Assembly: GCF_029433335.1 (NCBI RefSeq)
Contig: NZ_JAQTHX010000003.1
Span: 124,001 to 188,000 of the forward strand
DNA length: 64,000 nucleotides
Direction of reading: 5' to 3'
DNA from: Bifidobacterium sp. ESL0745
GTDB lineage: Bacteria > Actinomycetota > Actinomycetes > Actinomycetales > Bifidobacteriaceae
A program made the translations under genes and the position numbers. Shown in pieces: positions 43,991-53,509 of the stretch. The stretch's first letter is position 1, and every line of letters begins with the position of its first letter. The notes under the pieces are model-generated. The model was not told the DNA's origin. It did no database searches and worked only from the letters and a program-made list of their open reading frames with translations.

Positions 43991-46702
43991 TCAGCGTGCG
44001 ATCCAACGCTGTGCAGAGTTTCCGTTCTCTGTATAAAGTTGGACTTTCGCGCCCGGCATCACCGACCCAAAGCCAACTTCAAGATTCAGGCTGGGATTCA
44101 GCGCGGAAACCAGCTTATATGAGTTCCCATCCCTTATCGCTACCCACTTCTGTGCGTATCCGCCGCCCAACTGGTTAGGGGTGAAAAGCTCGAGACTTGC
44201 GCCTGGGAATGCACGCCCTGCAGGAACGTCAAGCGCCTTGCCTGATACGGGATTGACAAAGCTGACATATCCAGCTGCATCATGGCGGACCTTCCACTGC
44301 TGAGTCCACAGACCGTTGCTGTACCACGTCGATATTCTCGCGCCATTCGCGGTTGAACCGCCGGCCACATCAAGCATCTTCGTGCCATCGTTACGCATGG
44401 CGAAATTATATGTTCCGTCAGGAAGGTCATTGCGGTACTGGGCCGCGAGATTGTTCAGCTCTTCGCGAGGAGAACGCATGTTGTTCACTATCCATTGCTG
44501 AGCAGGAGCCCCATTACCACCCCAAAGACGTAGACGGGCACCGTTGAACGCATTTCCGGCGGGCAGATCCAATGCAAGATCTGCGGCGCAGGCGGAATAG
44601 AAGGCATATTGGCCATTAGGTCCTTGCCGCACAGCCCAATGCTGAGCCAATCCCCCTATCGCGTCGAATTGCTGCACCGAAGCGTCATAGACGGCGTTAC
44701 CCGACGGGACATCCAAAGCCTTGCCTGAATTGACATTGATGATCTGGTAAATCGCGTTTCCTACCTCGCGGAATTCATAGCGCTGGGCCCCGCTCCCGTT
44801 CCAGGAGAAAACCTGAAGCCTGGCACCATTATCCCAAGTCGAATTAGGCATGTCAAAAACCATATTCCCGTTCATTGCGGTGGCCACACGCACCGATCCG
44901 GAAGGCACACTGGTGACGGAACTCAAAATATACTGCTGAGCGGTAGCCATCGTAGGCTCCCACAATTGCATCCGGGTACCGGCGTTGGAATTACCGCCAG
45001 GAACATCGAGCATCCAATTGCCCATAGCGGACTGGATATACACTCCACCTTTACCGGTATCCCGAAGGAACCAATGCTGCGCGGCACCGCCAATCGGCTG
45101 GAATTGCTGCACGGGCGCACCGTTATAAGTCCGTCCGCTCGGCACATCCAAAGCCTTGCCCGAAGCGACATTCCTGATTTCATAACTACCATCGGACTGC
45201 CTTGTCAACTGATATTGCTGGGCAATCGCCCTGTTCCCTGGCCAAATCCGTGGTCTTGCGCCATTCGCGCCGGTACCGCTGGGAATGTCCAATGCGGAGG
45301 AATCACGAAGCGTCGTATTGATGAAATACCGACCATCAGGGATATTCATCATACGGTATTGGGAAATATTCGGTGCGAAGCTGACATAATTCAGATTGCC
45401 GAACGCGTTGATATCGACGTTGCCGATGCCGTTAATCCAGCCGTTGTCGGCGTACTGCCAACCGCGGTAGTTCGCGAAGAAGGGGAAATTAGTCCGTGCG
45501 CCGTAGCTCGCCACCCAGCGGGTATTGTTGCGCACGTCCGGCGTATTGAGAGCCGTGTTCAGATAATAGGTATATGAATAAACCGACAGGTTGTGGTAAC
45601 CACCCTGCAGCAAGGCAACCCACCATGTTTTCACTATGTCGTCATTCACCCATGGGTTGGTCGCTGGAGAATGGCCGGTCCATGTCCAGTTTTCAAGATC
45701 ATAGAAAACCGGGTAGCTCAAATCGCCGGGGCTTACTCCTGCCGCACGAAGCTTGTTGACCGTGTCAGCACCTTCGGCCCATGCCGAATTATGGTCATAC
45801 GCATACGAATAGAGGTAAATGCCGAAGGGAATGCCCAAACGCTTGCATTCGTTGATATTGCGCAAAGCCTGATAATCGTAACGATTGTTCCAGCCGAAAG
45901 CGATACGAATGATGGCGCCCTCGACACCGGAGTTCTTGGCAGCCTGCCAATCGATAACGCCCTGGTGCTCGGAAACATCGACGACACCCTTGGCTTGCTG
46001 GGCAAAGAGATTGCCACCGCGTTCGAAGAACGCCGGAGTGTTGTTCCACCAGCCCCAATAAGCGCCATACTGGTTGTTCTGCAAAGCCACGTTGCGCACT
46101 GTGCCGCTCGTCGATTTTGAAGCAACCTCGACGTCAGAGGCACCACTCACTTTGGAAGACGACAAGCCATTCGAACTGCCGCTATCCGTGGCATTGGCAT
46201 CGCCGCCGTTCTTCTGGACGGCCTGTTTCACCTCACTGGCTTCGACGGGGATGAACCGCTTGCCGCCGGTTTTGGCCAATGGATCGGGCTGCTGGTCTTG
46301 CGTGCCGACCAACTTGGGATCGGTCACCGGCTTACCGGTTTGAAGATTCTTCACCTGGCCGTCGGCGGTCACCGCCAGGTTCTTGGAAACCACCGTCGCA
46401 TCATCGGGAACCGCAGCGCTCACCTTGTCGGGGAGCTTCTGACTGGGGTTATCCGGCATTGCACCCTTCGACGCAGCAGCGGTTGATACGCTCTGATTGC
46501 CGATCGTCTTGCTCAGGGGCGCAATTTGCTGCCCGCCAATAGCGTTACCGGAAGTGGCGGAACCAATACCGGCCTGGTTGAAACCACTCAGGTTCGTGTC
46601 CGTAGCCGCTTGAGCCGGCACAGCAGTCAACGCCAACCCTAACGCTGGAGACGCCAAAATCGCCGCCACTTTGGCAGCCAACTCCTTCACCTTATTTGTC
46701 AT
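43991..46702 (-). CDS. Secreted GH25 muramidase with nine ricin-type repeats
   Basis: Secreted protein of 903 residues. A signal peptide (1-32, ending PAQA) is followed by a Ser/Ala/Asn-rich linker (about 33-235), a GH25 lysozyme domain (about 238-445) with GVVDVSEHQG (D242), FYDLEN (D335, E337) and GNVDINAFG, then about 450 residues of ricin-B-like lectin repeats. Nine QxW/QxY repeat ends can be counted (AQQYQL, AQHWFL, AQQYIL, AQRYEF, AQHWAV, AQQWIV, TQQWKV, AQKWVA, AQRWIA), enough for three beta-trefoils. It probably cleaves peptidoglycan while bound to wall glycans. The ATG at 46702 has GAAGG nine bases upstream and opens the signal peptide; an in-frame ATG at 46789 would bury it. Confidence 0.92.
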   Translation of the reverse strand: MTNKVKELAAKVAAILASPALGLALTAVPAQAATDTNLSGFNQAGIGSATSGNAIGGQQIAPLSKTIGNQSVSTAAASKGAMPDNPSQKLPDKVSAAVPDDATVVSKNLAVTADGQVKNLQTGKPVTDPKLVGTQDQQPDPLAKTGGKRFIPVEASEVKQAVQKNGGDANATDSGSSNGLSSSKVSGASDVEVASKSTSGTVRNVALQNNQYGAYWGWWNNTPAFFERGGNLFAQQAKGVVDVSEHQGVIDWQAAKNSGVEGAIIRIAFGWNNRYDYQALRNINECKRLGIPFGIYLYSYAYDHNSAWAEGADTVNKLRAAGVSPGDLSYPVFYDLENWTWTGHSPATNPWVNDDIVKTWWVALLQGGYHNLSVYSYTYYLNTALNTPDVRNNTRWVASYGARTNFPFFANYRGWQYADNGWINGIGNVDINAFGNLNYVSFAPNISQYRMMNIPDGRYFINTTLRDSSALDIPSGTGANGARPRIWPGNRAIAQQYQLTRQSDGSYEIRNVASGKALDVPSGRTYNGAPVQQFQPIGGAAQHWFLRDTGKGGVYIQSAMGNWMLDVPGGNSNAGTRMQLWEPTMATAQQYILSSVTSVPSGSVRVATAMNGNMVFDMPNSTWDNGARLQVFSWNGSGAQRYEFREVGNAIYQIINVNSGKALDVPSGNAVYDASVQQFDAIGGLAQHWAVRQGPNGQYAFYSACAADLALDLPAGNAFNGARLRLWGGNGAPAQQWIVNNMRSPREELNNLAAQYRNDLPDGTYNFAMRNDGTKMLDVAGGSTANGARISTWYSNGLWTQQWKVRHDAAGYVSFVNPVSGKALDVPAGRAFPGASLELFTPNQLGGGYAQKWVAIRDGNSYKLVSALNPSLNLEVGFGSVMPGAKVQLYTENGNSAQRWIAR

Positions 46703-47479
46703 CTTCTTGCCCTTCAATAGGTCTTGCTGCTCGGAACCCAACTCGCCGGCATCTGATGGCGCCCGCTGACCGATGGATACTGTTGGCACAGTTCCTATTT
46801 TTTTATCTTCAAATTTGTTCTTTTCGAGTTGAACAGACCACTATCTATTGAAAAATGAGAGCAGCTTCATCCAATCTAGTGCAAATAGTAATGCCAGCTG
46901 AAAAAATACTACCAAACGAGGCAAAAATATTAGCGAAATCATAACAGTTGATTAGAATCGATTGAAAATCAGCACAATATACTTGCATTGAGATTTATTC
47001 CGTTGGATACGTCAGGTTCGGGTACAACATAACTCAACGAAGTTCTGTGTATAATCCGTGAGCCCGACAACAATGCCAACGGTAAAACAGAATCGGCGAC
47101 AACGGTCTGTATCTAATCGATTTTCCTTATAAACGCAACAGCGAATTTATGTCCCCAAAATTATCAAATTTACTATCTTTAAATCCATTTTGATTAAACT
47201 TAACAATTTTAATGTTAAGTTGAACATAATATCTCTTCAATAATCCATAGATTTGCCAAATTTTGTCGGGAACATAACAAAAAAATGATATCGCGTCACG
47301 TTCTGCGAAATCAAGGCTCTTGCGCCATTATCGATGTGCTACACTAAACGGGTCGGCACACCAAAGTGTCGGAAATATCTAAATGGGTTATCCTTGCTAA
47401 AAGGGTGTTCGCTGTAACATCTAATGAACAAAATAGTCCATTGTCTATTGGCAACAAAGCTGATAGGAAGGAATACATC
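46703..47479. other. Long AT-rich intergenic region, 777 bases
   Basis: Divergent region between the muramidase and the gene at 47480; the longest non-coding stretch in the window and far lower in G+C than its surroundings. It contains the inverted repeat at 47198-47220 and must hold both promoters. No RNA gene or open frame is convincing. Confidence 0.6.
47198..47220. promoter_or_regulatory. Inverted repeat ACTTAACA-N7-TGTTAAGT
   Basis: Perfect 8-base arms within the AT-rich divergent region, about 260 bases upstream of the gene at 47480. Size and symmetry suggest a regulator-binding site. Confidence 0.35.
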
Positions 47480-47881
47480 ATGGCAGATGACAAAACCATC
47501 GTCGTTGATCCAGCACTTTATGGCGAGACCGCAGCCGAGAAAACCGCAGAAGCCAACAAGGTAGCCCGTAAATTCGGTATCGGAGACGACGCCCTCGCCA
47601 AAGTCGAGGATTTCAAAAAAGAACTGACCGACCATAATGCTTGGGATCTGCCGTTTATGGGCTATGTCGACGAAGATGGCTACGGCTACGCCTACGTTCC
47701 AAACAAGGCCATCGCGCCGCCGAACTGGGATGCACATGCAGCTTTCAAAGCGCTTCCTTACGATGCACAGACCGCCTTCGCGATTCGCATGCTTTTCACC
47801 CACCGCGATGTCGACCGCTATGGCGCCACGATGTTCCTTCATTATGAGCGTAACTTCGACATCAAATTCAAGGAAGACTGA
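47480..47881 (+). CDS. Hypothetical acidic protein, 133 residues
   Basis: Soluble, acidic protein (MADDKTIVVD at the start, HYERNFDIKFKED at the end), with aromatic-rich segments such as YVDEDGYGYAYVP and no signal peptide or membrane span. AGGAAGG lies eight bases upstream of the ATG at 47480, and a perfect hairpin terminator follows 20 bases after the stop codon, so this is a well-formed single-gene transcript. I do not recognise the family. An in-frame upstream extension to 47366 lacks a ribosome site. Confidence 0.75.
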   Translation: MADDKTIVVDPALYGETAAEKTAEANKVARKFGIGDDALAKVEDFKKELTDHNAWDLPFMGYVDEDGYGYAYVPNKAIAPPNWDAHAAFKALPYDAQTAFAIRMLFTHRDVDRYGATMFLHYERNFDIKFKED

Positions 47882-47901
47882 ACTTCGATCACCTATATGC
47901 C

Positions 47902-47957
47902 AACGGCACGTTATGAGCAGGAATGGTATGTTTCTGTTCATAACGTGCCGTTGTTTT
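47902..47957 (+). terminator. Rho-independent terminator
   Basis: Perfect 15-base stem AACGGCACGTTATGA (47902-47916) with its complement (47938-47952), 21-base loop and a following GTTTTG. Confidence 0.85.
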
Positions 47958-48150
47958 GTCTGAACCTCACAGTTGCCCGGTGCACTCGTAAAACCAGTTA
48001 AATCCTTCGCGACGCTTACCAGCACATGCGCTTTATGCAGTAGACGGCAAACCGGCTTCCCAATAAGGTCGAAGTATTCTCCAACCGAATCGTTGTTCCT
48101 TGTGACTCCTGCCGATTACCGATCCGACCGCCACGCCGACGCTCGATTGC

Positions 48151-48179
48151 TTGCGAAGCTCGCGGGCTCATGGTATCTT
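48151..48179 (+). promoter_or_regulatory. Candidate promoter of tRNA-Ser
   Basis: TTGCGA (48151-48156) and TATCTT (48174-48179) are 17 bases apart, about 55 bases upstream of the mature tRNA. Confidence 0.5.
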
Positions 48180-48232
48180 ATTTAAGTTGTGTGTTGACTG
48201 GTCTGCCTGTCAGGCTTGTTGATGTGCATGCT

Positions 48233-48320
48233 GGAGAATTCGCCTAGTGGTCTATGGCGCACGCTTGGAAAGCGTGTTGGTGTAACAGCCTCACGAGTTC
48301 GAATCTCGTATTCTCCGCCA
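48233..48320 (+). tRNA. tRNA-Ser (anticodon GGA), CCA encoded
   Basis: Acceptor arms GGAGAAT and ATTCTCC pair, followed by G and an encoded CCA. The anticodon stem CACGC/GCGTG encloses TTGGAAA with anticodon GGA (reads UCC and UCU). A long variable arm of class II type and the T-arm sequence CGAGTTCGAATCTCG are present. A terminator follows 4 bases later. Confidence 0.95.
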
Positions 48321-48324
48321 GTAG

Positions 48325-48364
48325 CCCGGAAACGTTGAAATATCAAGGTTTCCGGGATTTTTTT
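48325..48364 (+). terminator. Terminator after tRNA-Ser
   Basis: CCCGGAAAC (48325-48333) pairs with GTTTCCGGG (48348-48356), followed by ATTTTTTTA. Confidence 0.9.
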
Positions 48365-48557
48365 ATGCCTAAAATTGCATCCCCCCTCCGGAAAACGGTT
48401 CTATGTTATTACCATGTTATTAAAAAGATATTCCTATAACCCCATCATTCTCGCCTCTTATAAAATCGATTACTCTGTTTAATAACCAAATCATCCCTGC
48501 TTTTTTGTCCATTTAACTTGCAAAAATGTTAATACAAAGAGGATAAGGAAAATCAAA

Positions 48558-49751
48558 GTGGACGATGAAGTACAAGCAGTCGAATCGGAAGACGACGACT
48601 TAGAAAACGATCCCGAAAATAATAGTTCGAAAAATGATAAGTCGGAGAACTCAGAGCACAACGATGCCGCCGACGATAAAGAAATTCAGCACGCTTCCTC
48701 AAACGATTTAAAACCCAAAAGCCACAAGAAAATTTATGCATTGTCCATAGGAATTTTGGTCATGGTATTTGCGGTTGCAGGATATTCGATAGCGGCTTAT
48801 CAAGACAACAATTCCTACAACAACAGTGTAACAGAATCGAAATCTCTTGCAGGAAAATTCAATATTTCGTACGATACCGCTATGAAAACAGCGACTTCGA
48901 CAGATCCAAACCAATTGTCGGACGCAAAAACGCTTACTCGACTGAAAAAAGAACTACGTGATGTAAAAAAGCTTAAGAAATCTCCCGATACGACTCCGGA
49001 CAGCATATTGCTTTGGGAAACTTTATCCGCGCGAAATGAGCAACAGAATTACGTTTCACGGATTAAAACAGAAATGCCGAAACTCGTGACACTCCAGAAA
49101 GCCGTGATAAAAAGTCGCGACGCCAAAGCTCTGGAAGATGCACAGGCTGCACTTAAAACTTCTCTAGCAACCGCCAATGCTTTGTACACGTCATCCGATG
49201 GACAGGTTGCCGACAACGCAACCCGCGATTCGCTGAAGCAAACCATCGACGCAGCCACACAGCTCAGCGGTCAAAAAGCAGCTAAGAACCCAGAAAATCT
49301 GACGAAACAATTGACCGATATGAAGGCAAAGCTGAATGCTGCCTGCAAATGTGTGACCGATTCGCAAGGACAGAAACAGCAGGCGGACGCACAAGCTGCC
49401 GCTCGGGCCCAAGCTGCCGCTCAGGCCCAAACCGCCGCAGTAAACCAAAGAAGGAAAACCCAACGCTCAACAACCCCCGGCTCTACTTCCAGATACAGCT
49501 CAGGCCAACGCGGTCCTACCGGACAAAGCGGTCAGGAGAACGCTAATTCGGGTTCAGTTTCCACTCCCGAATGGAACGGTGAACTGGATCTAGGCGATAT
49601 CCTCGGTACAGGCGGACCCTTGGGACCAGATATCGACCACGATAAAAGCCATTGGAAATGGGACGGCAAGACCCATTGGGCTCCGGTCTATATTCCTGGG
49701 ACCGAGTGTAGTTCGCCAGACCATTGCGACCTGTCAAAAATCACATGGTAG
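48558..49751 (+). CDS. Membrane-anchored hypothetical protein with coiled-coil-type exterior
   Basis: Protein of 397 residues starting at a GTG (48558) with AAGGA nine bases upstream. A very acidic Asn/Asp/Glu-rich cytoplasmic head (1-50) is followed by one membrane span (about 58-80), then a helical Lys/Glu/Ala-rich region (about 90-270) with an Ala/Gln-rich stretch (QAAARAQAAAQAQ), a Thr/Ser/Gly linker, and a C-terminal segment rich in Trp, His and Asp with a Cys pair (GTECSSPDHCDL). The topology implies an extracellular C-terminus. No named domain is recognised. Base composition is lower in G+C than the neighbours, and it follows a tRNA gene, so it may be acquired DNA. Confidence 0.75.
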   Translation: MDDEVQAVESEDDDLENDPENNSSKNDKSENSEHNDAADDKEIQHASSNDLKPKSHKKIYALSIGILVMVFAVAGYSIAAYQDNNSYNNSVTESKSLAGKFNISYDTAMKTATSTDPNQLSDAKTLTRLKKELRDVKKLKKSPDTTPDSILLWETLSARNEQQNYVSRIKTEMPKLVTLQKAVIKSRDAKALEDAQAALKTSLATANALYTSSDGQVADNATRDSLKQTIDAATQLSGQKAAKNPENLTKQLTDMKAKLNAACKCVTDSQGQKQQADAQAAARAQAAAQAQTAAVNQRRKTQRSTTPGSTSRYSSGQRGPTGQSGQENANSGSVSTPEWNGELDLGDILGTGGPLGPDIDHDKSHWKWDGKTHWAPVYIPGTECSSPDHCDLSKITW

Positions 49752-49873
49752 ATACAAGCACATTATGACACCACATGCTAGGAATTAGCATAAATCCAAA
49801 ACAGAGGATTTTGGTCTACGACAACGTCTCCGATAATTTCCGAATGATCTCTGAGTTCTGGTTCTTTGTGGAA

Positions 49874-50893
49874 TCAGTACAGGATATTCTGTGGATCGAT
49901 TGAGCCTTTCCCGTGTCCTTTCAACTTCCGATATTCAGAATCGACATGTCGGTGACGGGCGGAAATAAGGGCGCTGCGACGCGTGAGCTTTACGGCGATG
50001 ATGCCGATGGCGAGAACACCGAGAGCGACAATGATGGCGATAGGCAATGGGTCTCCTTTGGAGTTGTCGGGATTGGGAATCGGGTCGGGAATGGACTGGC
50101 GGGTTCCGGTGATGACAAGGCGCTGCGTGTTGATGGCGTAGGGCGTGCAGGTCATCAGCGTGACCAAATCGCGGCCCGGTACCACACGATAAAAGCGCGT
50201 ATCCTGCGGGTCGATGACGTGGATACCAATCACGCGATAACCCATTGTGTGGTCGAGAGTCTGAACGTAGAAAATGTCGCCGTGCTTGAGCTCGTTAAGA
50301 CGAGTGAAAAGCAAGGCGCTGCTCAACCCGCGATGGCCGCTCAAAACGGCGTTGGTGGATTTGCCGCCAACAGGCAGGCTCGTACCGTAAAGGTGGCCGG
50401 CGCCATGAAGCAGCGCATTGTCGGAAGTTCCGTGGTAAATCGGCATATTCACTGAAATCTTGGGGATACGGATACTACCCATCACACCGCCGCCGACGTT
50501 CAGAAGATTTTGGTATTCGCGGTCGTCCTCGCTTTGCGTTTTCGGCTTGGATGACGGCGAACCGCCGTCCGCAAACGGATCAACGAACTCCCCCAGCGTC
50601 TTCTGGCCGGAGGCTGCTATACGACGGTTATAGGCCTGCGCCCGGCGATATTCGTTGACAACCTTGCCTTGAGGCCAGTGCTCAACGCGCCTTACGGAAT
50701 CATCGACAAGCTGGCTTTGCCGATATGTCTGAACCATCCAAACCGTGGGGAACCACGCGACAGCCACGATCAACGAGACGGCGCAGCATGCAAGCAGCAC
50801 GTCAACGATACGGATGACAACTTTGCGAGCACAGCTCGGTTCGACGGCTTTGTCACGTAGAATCGCGTCGAAATCAAGGAATGGCAAGACCAA
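49874..50893 (-). CDS. srtC: Class C (pilin-polymerising) sortase
   Basis: Sortase of 339 residues that links pilin subunits by their LPXTG signals. An N-terminal span (about 28-55), a polar linker with the lid-type segment FVDPF, and the sortase beta-barrel are present. Catalytic residues are His in LSGHRG, Cys in LMTCTPY and Arg in NTQRLVI. A second span (about 283-302) and a basic tail follow, the two-anchor layout of class C enzymes. The start is a TTG; 50893 or 50887 are both possible, the latter better spaced from AGGGG. It lies downstream of the backbone pilin gene on the same strand. Confidence 0.93.
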   Translation of the reverse strand: MVLPFLDFDAILRDKAVEPSCARKVVIRIVDVLLACCAVSLIVAVAWFPTVWMVQTYRQSQLVDDSVRRVEHWPQGKVVNEYRRAQAYNRRIAASGQKTLGEFVDPFADGGSPSSKPKTQSEDDREYQNLLNVGGGVMGSIRIPKISVNMPIYHGTSDNALLHGAGHLYGTSLPVGGKSTNAVLSGHRGLSSALLFTRLNELKHGDIFYVQTLDHTMGYRVIGIHVIDPQDTRFYRVVPGRDLVTLMTCTPYAINTQRLVITGTRQSIPDPIPNPDNSKGDPLPIAIIVALGVLAIGIIAVKLTRRSALISARHRHVDSEYRKLKGHGKGSIDPQNILY

Positions 50894-51008
50894 CCCCTAA
50901 CCGTTTCTGTCAATTATTTTTAAATGAAAGCATTTAATATGAAAAATCAGGAGAGCCGAATCCGTAATGGCAGCATTCCGGTTTCGACTCTGACTGATTG
51001 CTTTGGCG

Positions 51009-53126
51009 TTACTCCTGACGCAGGCGGCTACGGGTCAACACCAACAGACCCGTGAGCACCAGCAGCACCACGATGACAAGCAAGGCAAGGATCACACCTG
51101 CACCACCGGTCAGTGGCAGCTGCGAAATCGCGGTGACGGCGAGCACCACGATCGGCTTGTCGCCCGAGACGGCCTGGGTGTGCGCCTCGACTAAGTGCCA
51201 GATGTCGCTTTCGTTGGTATAGGCGGATTTTGCGGCATCGGCTGCATCGGCTTGAACATGCACCTTGAATGTGGGCATGAAGACGTCGGAGAAACCGGCC
51301 GGGGCTGCGACCTCCTTGACGGTGTAATCGCCTGCGCCCAAGCCATCGAAGGTAAGCATGCCGTCGGGCCCGACTTCGAGGTCCTCAACGAAGGCTGCGT
51401 TCTCGGCACTTTGCGCGGCGACCAATTTGAAATGCCCGTCTGCAAGTTTGATGAACTTAAGCGCGGCAACGCCGGCTCCGGCATTTGTCGACGCCTCGTC
51501 AGATTTGGCTTTGGAAGAAGCGGAAACATCAGCAGATAGGCGATATTTCACGCCAGCAAGTCCGGCGACTGCATTCTGCCCAGCCTCGCCTTTGGCATCG
51601 TCCCACGCGGTCTTGGGCTTGGTAATCACCGAGAATTTCCGGAAGCTTGCCACCGAGGCGGGGTTTTGCGGACTGGTGGCATTGGAAGCGATGGAACCGT
51701 TGTTTGCGCCGCTCACATCGCCGGTGGCTGGGTCAATGGTGGCTTCGGTGGGGTCGGTCGGGTTCGCAGCAGTGGGCTGCTTGTTGGTATCGCTCGAATA
51801 GCTGAGTTTTACGCCGTTTTGTAGCGGGCCACCGTCGGCGTCATCAGTGATTGACATGGTGTAGGTGATGACAACCGAATCCCGATAATGGAACCTCAGA
51901 ATGCTCGGCGAAAGATCAAAGACCACATAATCGGTGGAATCGTCGCCCGCGATGTCTTGGAATCGGCCAGCGGCCGCAGCGTGGGCGGTCACCTTGTAAT
52001 CGCCGTCTTCGGCGTGAAGCTGAGTGGTGCCGATCATCACTTTTTCAGAATTAACAACATAATGCAAACCAAGCTGCGCCGGGCGATCGACCATGGTATA
52101 GATATAGCGTCGGAAACCGGTGGTCAACGGGACGCCGCCGGTGAGCTTGTAATGAAGGTTGCCACCGATGGAGGCGTTGTTGGGCCGGGAAGTGTCAAGT
52201 TCCTTGCCGACGATCGGCGTATCGTTTTTCATATCGACCAAACCGAGCGTTTCGTTGGAACCGATCTTGTTGTAAGTCACGCCGCCGGAAGTGATGGCAG
52301 TGCTTACCAGCATCGGAATGGAGTTGCCAGCGGCCGTCGGTTCGGTTGCCGCTTTGTCGGCCATGACTGAAACCGCCGGCTCAGCCACATCTGCTTCACC
52401 GGTCACTCCAGACCTTTTTGTCAATCCAACAATGTCTGCCGCGCCGCTGACGCCAGCTGCCCCGGTGACATCATCGACAATGTAGATGCCCGGAAGCAGG
52501 CCGGAAATGCTCACGGTCATCTTGCCGTCGCCCGTAACCGTGGTGGCGCTTGGAGGATCGGCGGGCTGTGCCTCAACCGCGCCCAACAATTCCTTGAATT
52601 TTTCGCTGTAGAAGACGTTGCTGACGAACTGGCGCAACTTGCCGTCCCAAGCGTTTTCGGTGCTGCCACTGTTGGAAGTAGTGTCCTCGTTGATTGTGCC
52701 ATCGTTCGCTTTGCCTGGGAAACCAAGCCACTTGGCCGCGACTTCGCCTACGGGGTTGCCTTGATAATGTTCATCGGAATCAGTGCCTTTAACAGCTTTC
52801 AGCGCGCTTGTGGCCTCGTCGCGAAGCTGCGGGTCGGTACCGACGGACACCGCATTCAGCACGCCTGTCTTGCCGTCCTCGTTCACGGCACCTTTGGCAT
52901 TCACGTACGTGCCGATACGCACGGCCTTGAACCGGTGGCCTTCGATCATCGATTTGTCGCCCTGAATGGTGACGGTTTCACCAGCGTACGCCCCCGCGAT
53001 TGCGGTGGGAATAGAGACGAACCCGTCCCCTGCGGCGTTCGCGGCTCCAAGAGGCGCCATCGCCAGCAACGTGGCGGCGGTGAGCGCAACCCCGGCGAAT
53101 CTGTGTATGGTGGTTTCGAAACTCAT
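51009..53126 (-). CDS. fimA: Sortase-dependent backbone pilin
   Basis: Surface protein of 705 residues with a signal peptide (about 1-31, ending ANA), several Ig-like/Cna-B-type domains and a C-terminal cell-wall sorting signal LPLTGG, a hydrophobic span and a basic tail. The E-box YTVKEVAAPAGF in the last domain is typical of pilins that form internal isopeptide bonds, and FSVITKPKTAW offers a Lys for subunit linkage. Position directly upstream of the class C sortase gene and downstream of a larger LPXTG protein marks it as the major shaft subunit. AGGTAG precedes the ATG at 53126. Confidence 0.9.
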   Translation of the reverse strand: MSFETTIHRFAGVALTAATLLAMAPLGAANAAGDGFVSIPTAIAGAYAGETVTIQGDKSMIEGHRFKAVRIGTYVNAKGAVNEDGKTGVLNAVSVGTDPQLRDEATSALKAVKGTDSDEHYQGNPVGEVAAKWLGFPGKANDGTINEDTTSNSGSTENAWDGKLRQFVSNVFYSEKFKELLGAVEAQPADPPSATTVTGDGKMTVSISGLLPGIYIVDDVTGAAGVSGAADIVGLTKRSGVTGEADVAEPAVSVMADKAATEPTAAGNSIPMLVSTAITSGGVTYNKIGSNETLGLVDMKNDTPIVGKELDTSRPNNASIGGNLHYKLTGGVPLTTGFRRYIYTMVDRPAQLGLHYVVNSEKVMIGTTQLHAEDGDYKVTAHAAAAGRFQDIAGDDSTDYVVFDLSPSILRFHYRDSVVITYTMSITDDADGGPLQNGVKLSYSSDTNKQPTAANPTDPTEATIDPATGDVSGANNGSIASNATSPQNPASVASFRKFSVITKPKTAWDDAKGEAGQNAVAGLAGVKYRLSADVSASSKAKSDEASTNAGAGVAALKFIKLADGHFKLVAAQSAENAAFVEDLEVGPDGMLTFDGLGAGDYTVKEVAAPAGFSDVFMPTFKVHVQADAADAAKSAYTNESDIWHLVEAHTQAVSGDKPIVVLAVTAISQLPLTGGAGVILALLVIVVLLVLTGLLVLTRSRLRQE

Positions 53127-53509
53127 ATATTTGCTACCTGTATCTTTCTTTTTCTCAACTGGTACGGATATTGGTTATCGGCCCGTGTCGCCCTTGTCTC
53201 CAAAGGTTCCGTCAGGTCAAATCTTTACATTATGCATTACGTCCATTGCGTTCGGCGATAGCCAGCCACCGAATCACAGGCCTTCCGACTCGTAAATCCG
53301 CAAGCCGGCAAAATCGGCAACGGGCCAACAAGCCAAACGTCGGATCACAAACCTTCCAAATGCTGGCCGGCATACAAGCAGACCGACAAATCATCAGGGC
53401 TGCCTGCAGATTTCTCTCTTACCACTTGATCGGCCTTGCCTATGCGTCACATTTGTTCAGCCTTGGCAATGCTCGATCCCCCGGCCGGACGCCCTGTTTC
53501 ACAATGAAC
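53127..53509. other. Gap between pilus tip and backbone genes, 383 bases
   Basis: Long for genes of one operon. No gene is convincing. It may hold a separate promoter for the backbone gene or a processing/attenuation element that raises shaft over tip expression; no clear hairpin with a T run was found. Confidence 0.4.

Larger units (their letters stand above)
47882..48232. other. Intergenic region upstream of tRNA-Ser
   Basis: 351 bases containing the terminator at 47902-47957 and the tRNA promoter at 48151-48179. Nothing else is supported. Confidence 0.5.
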
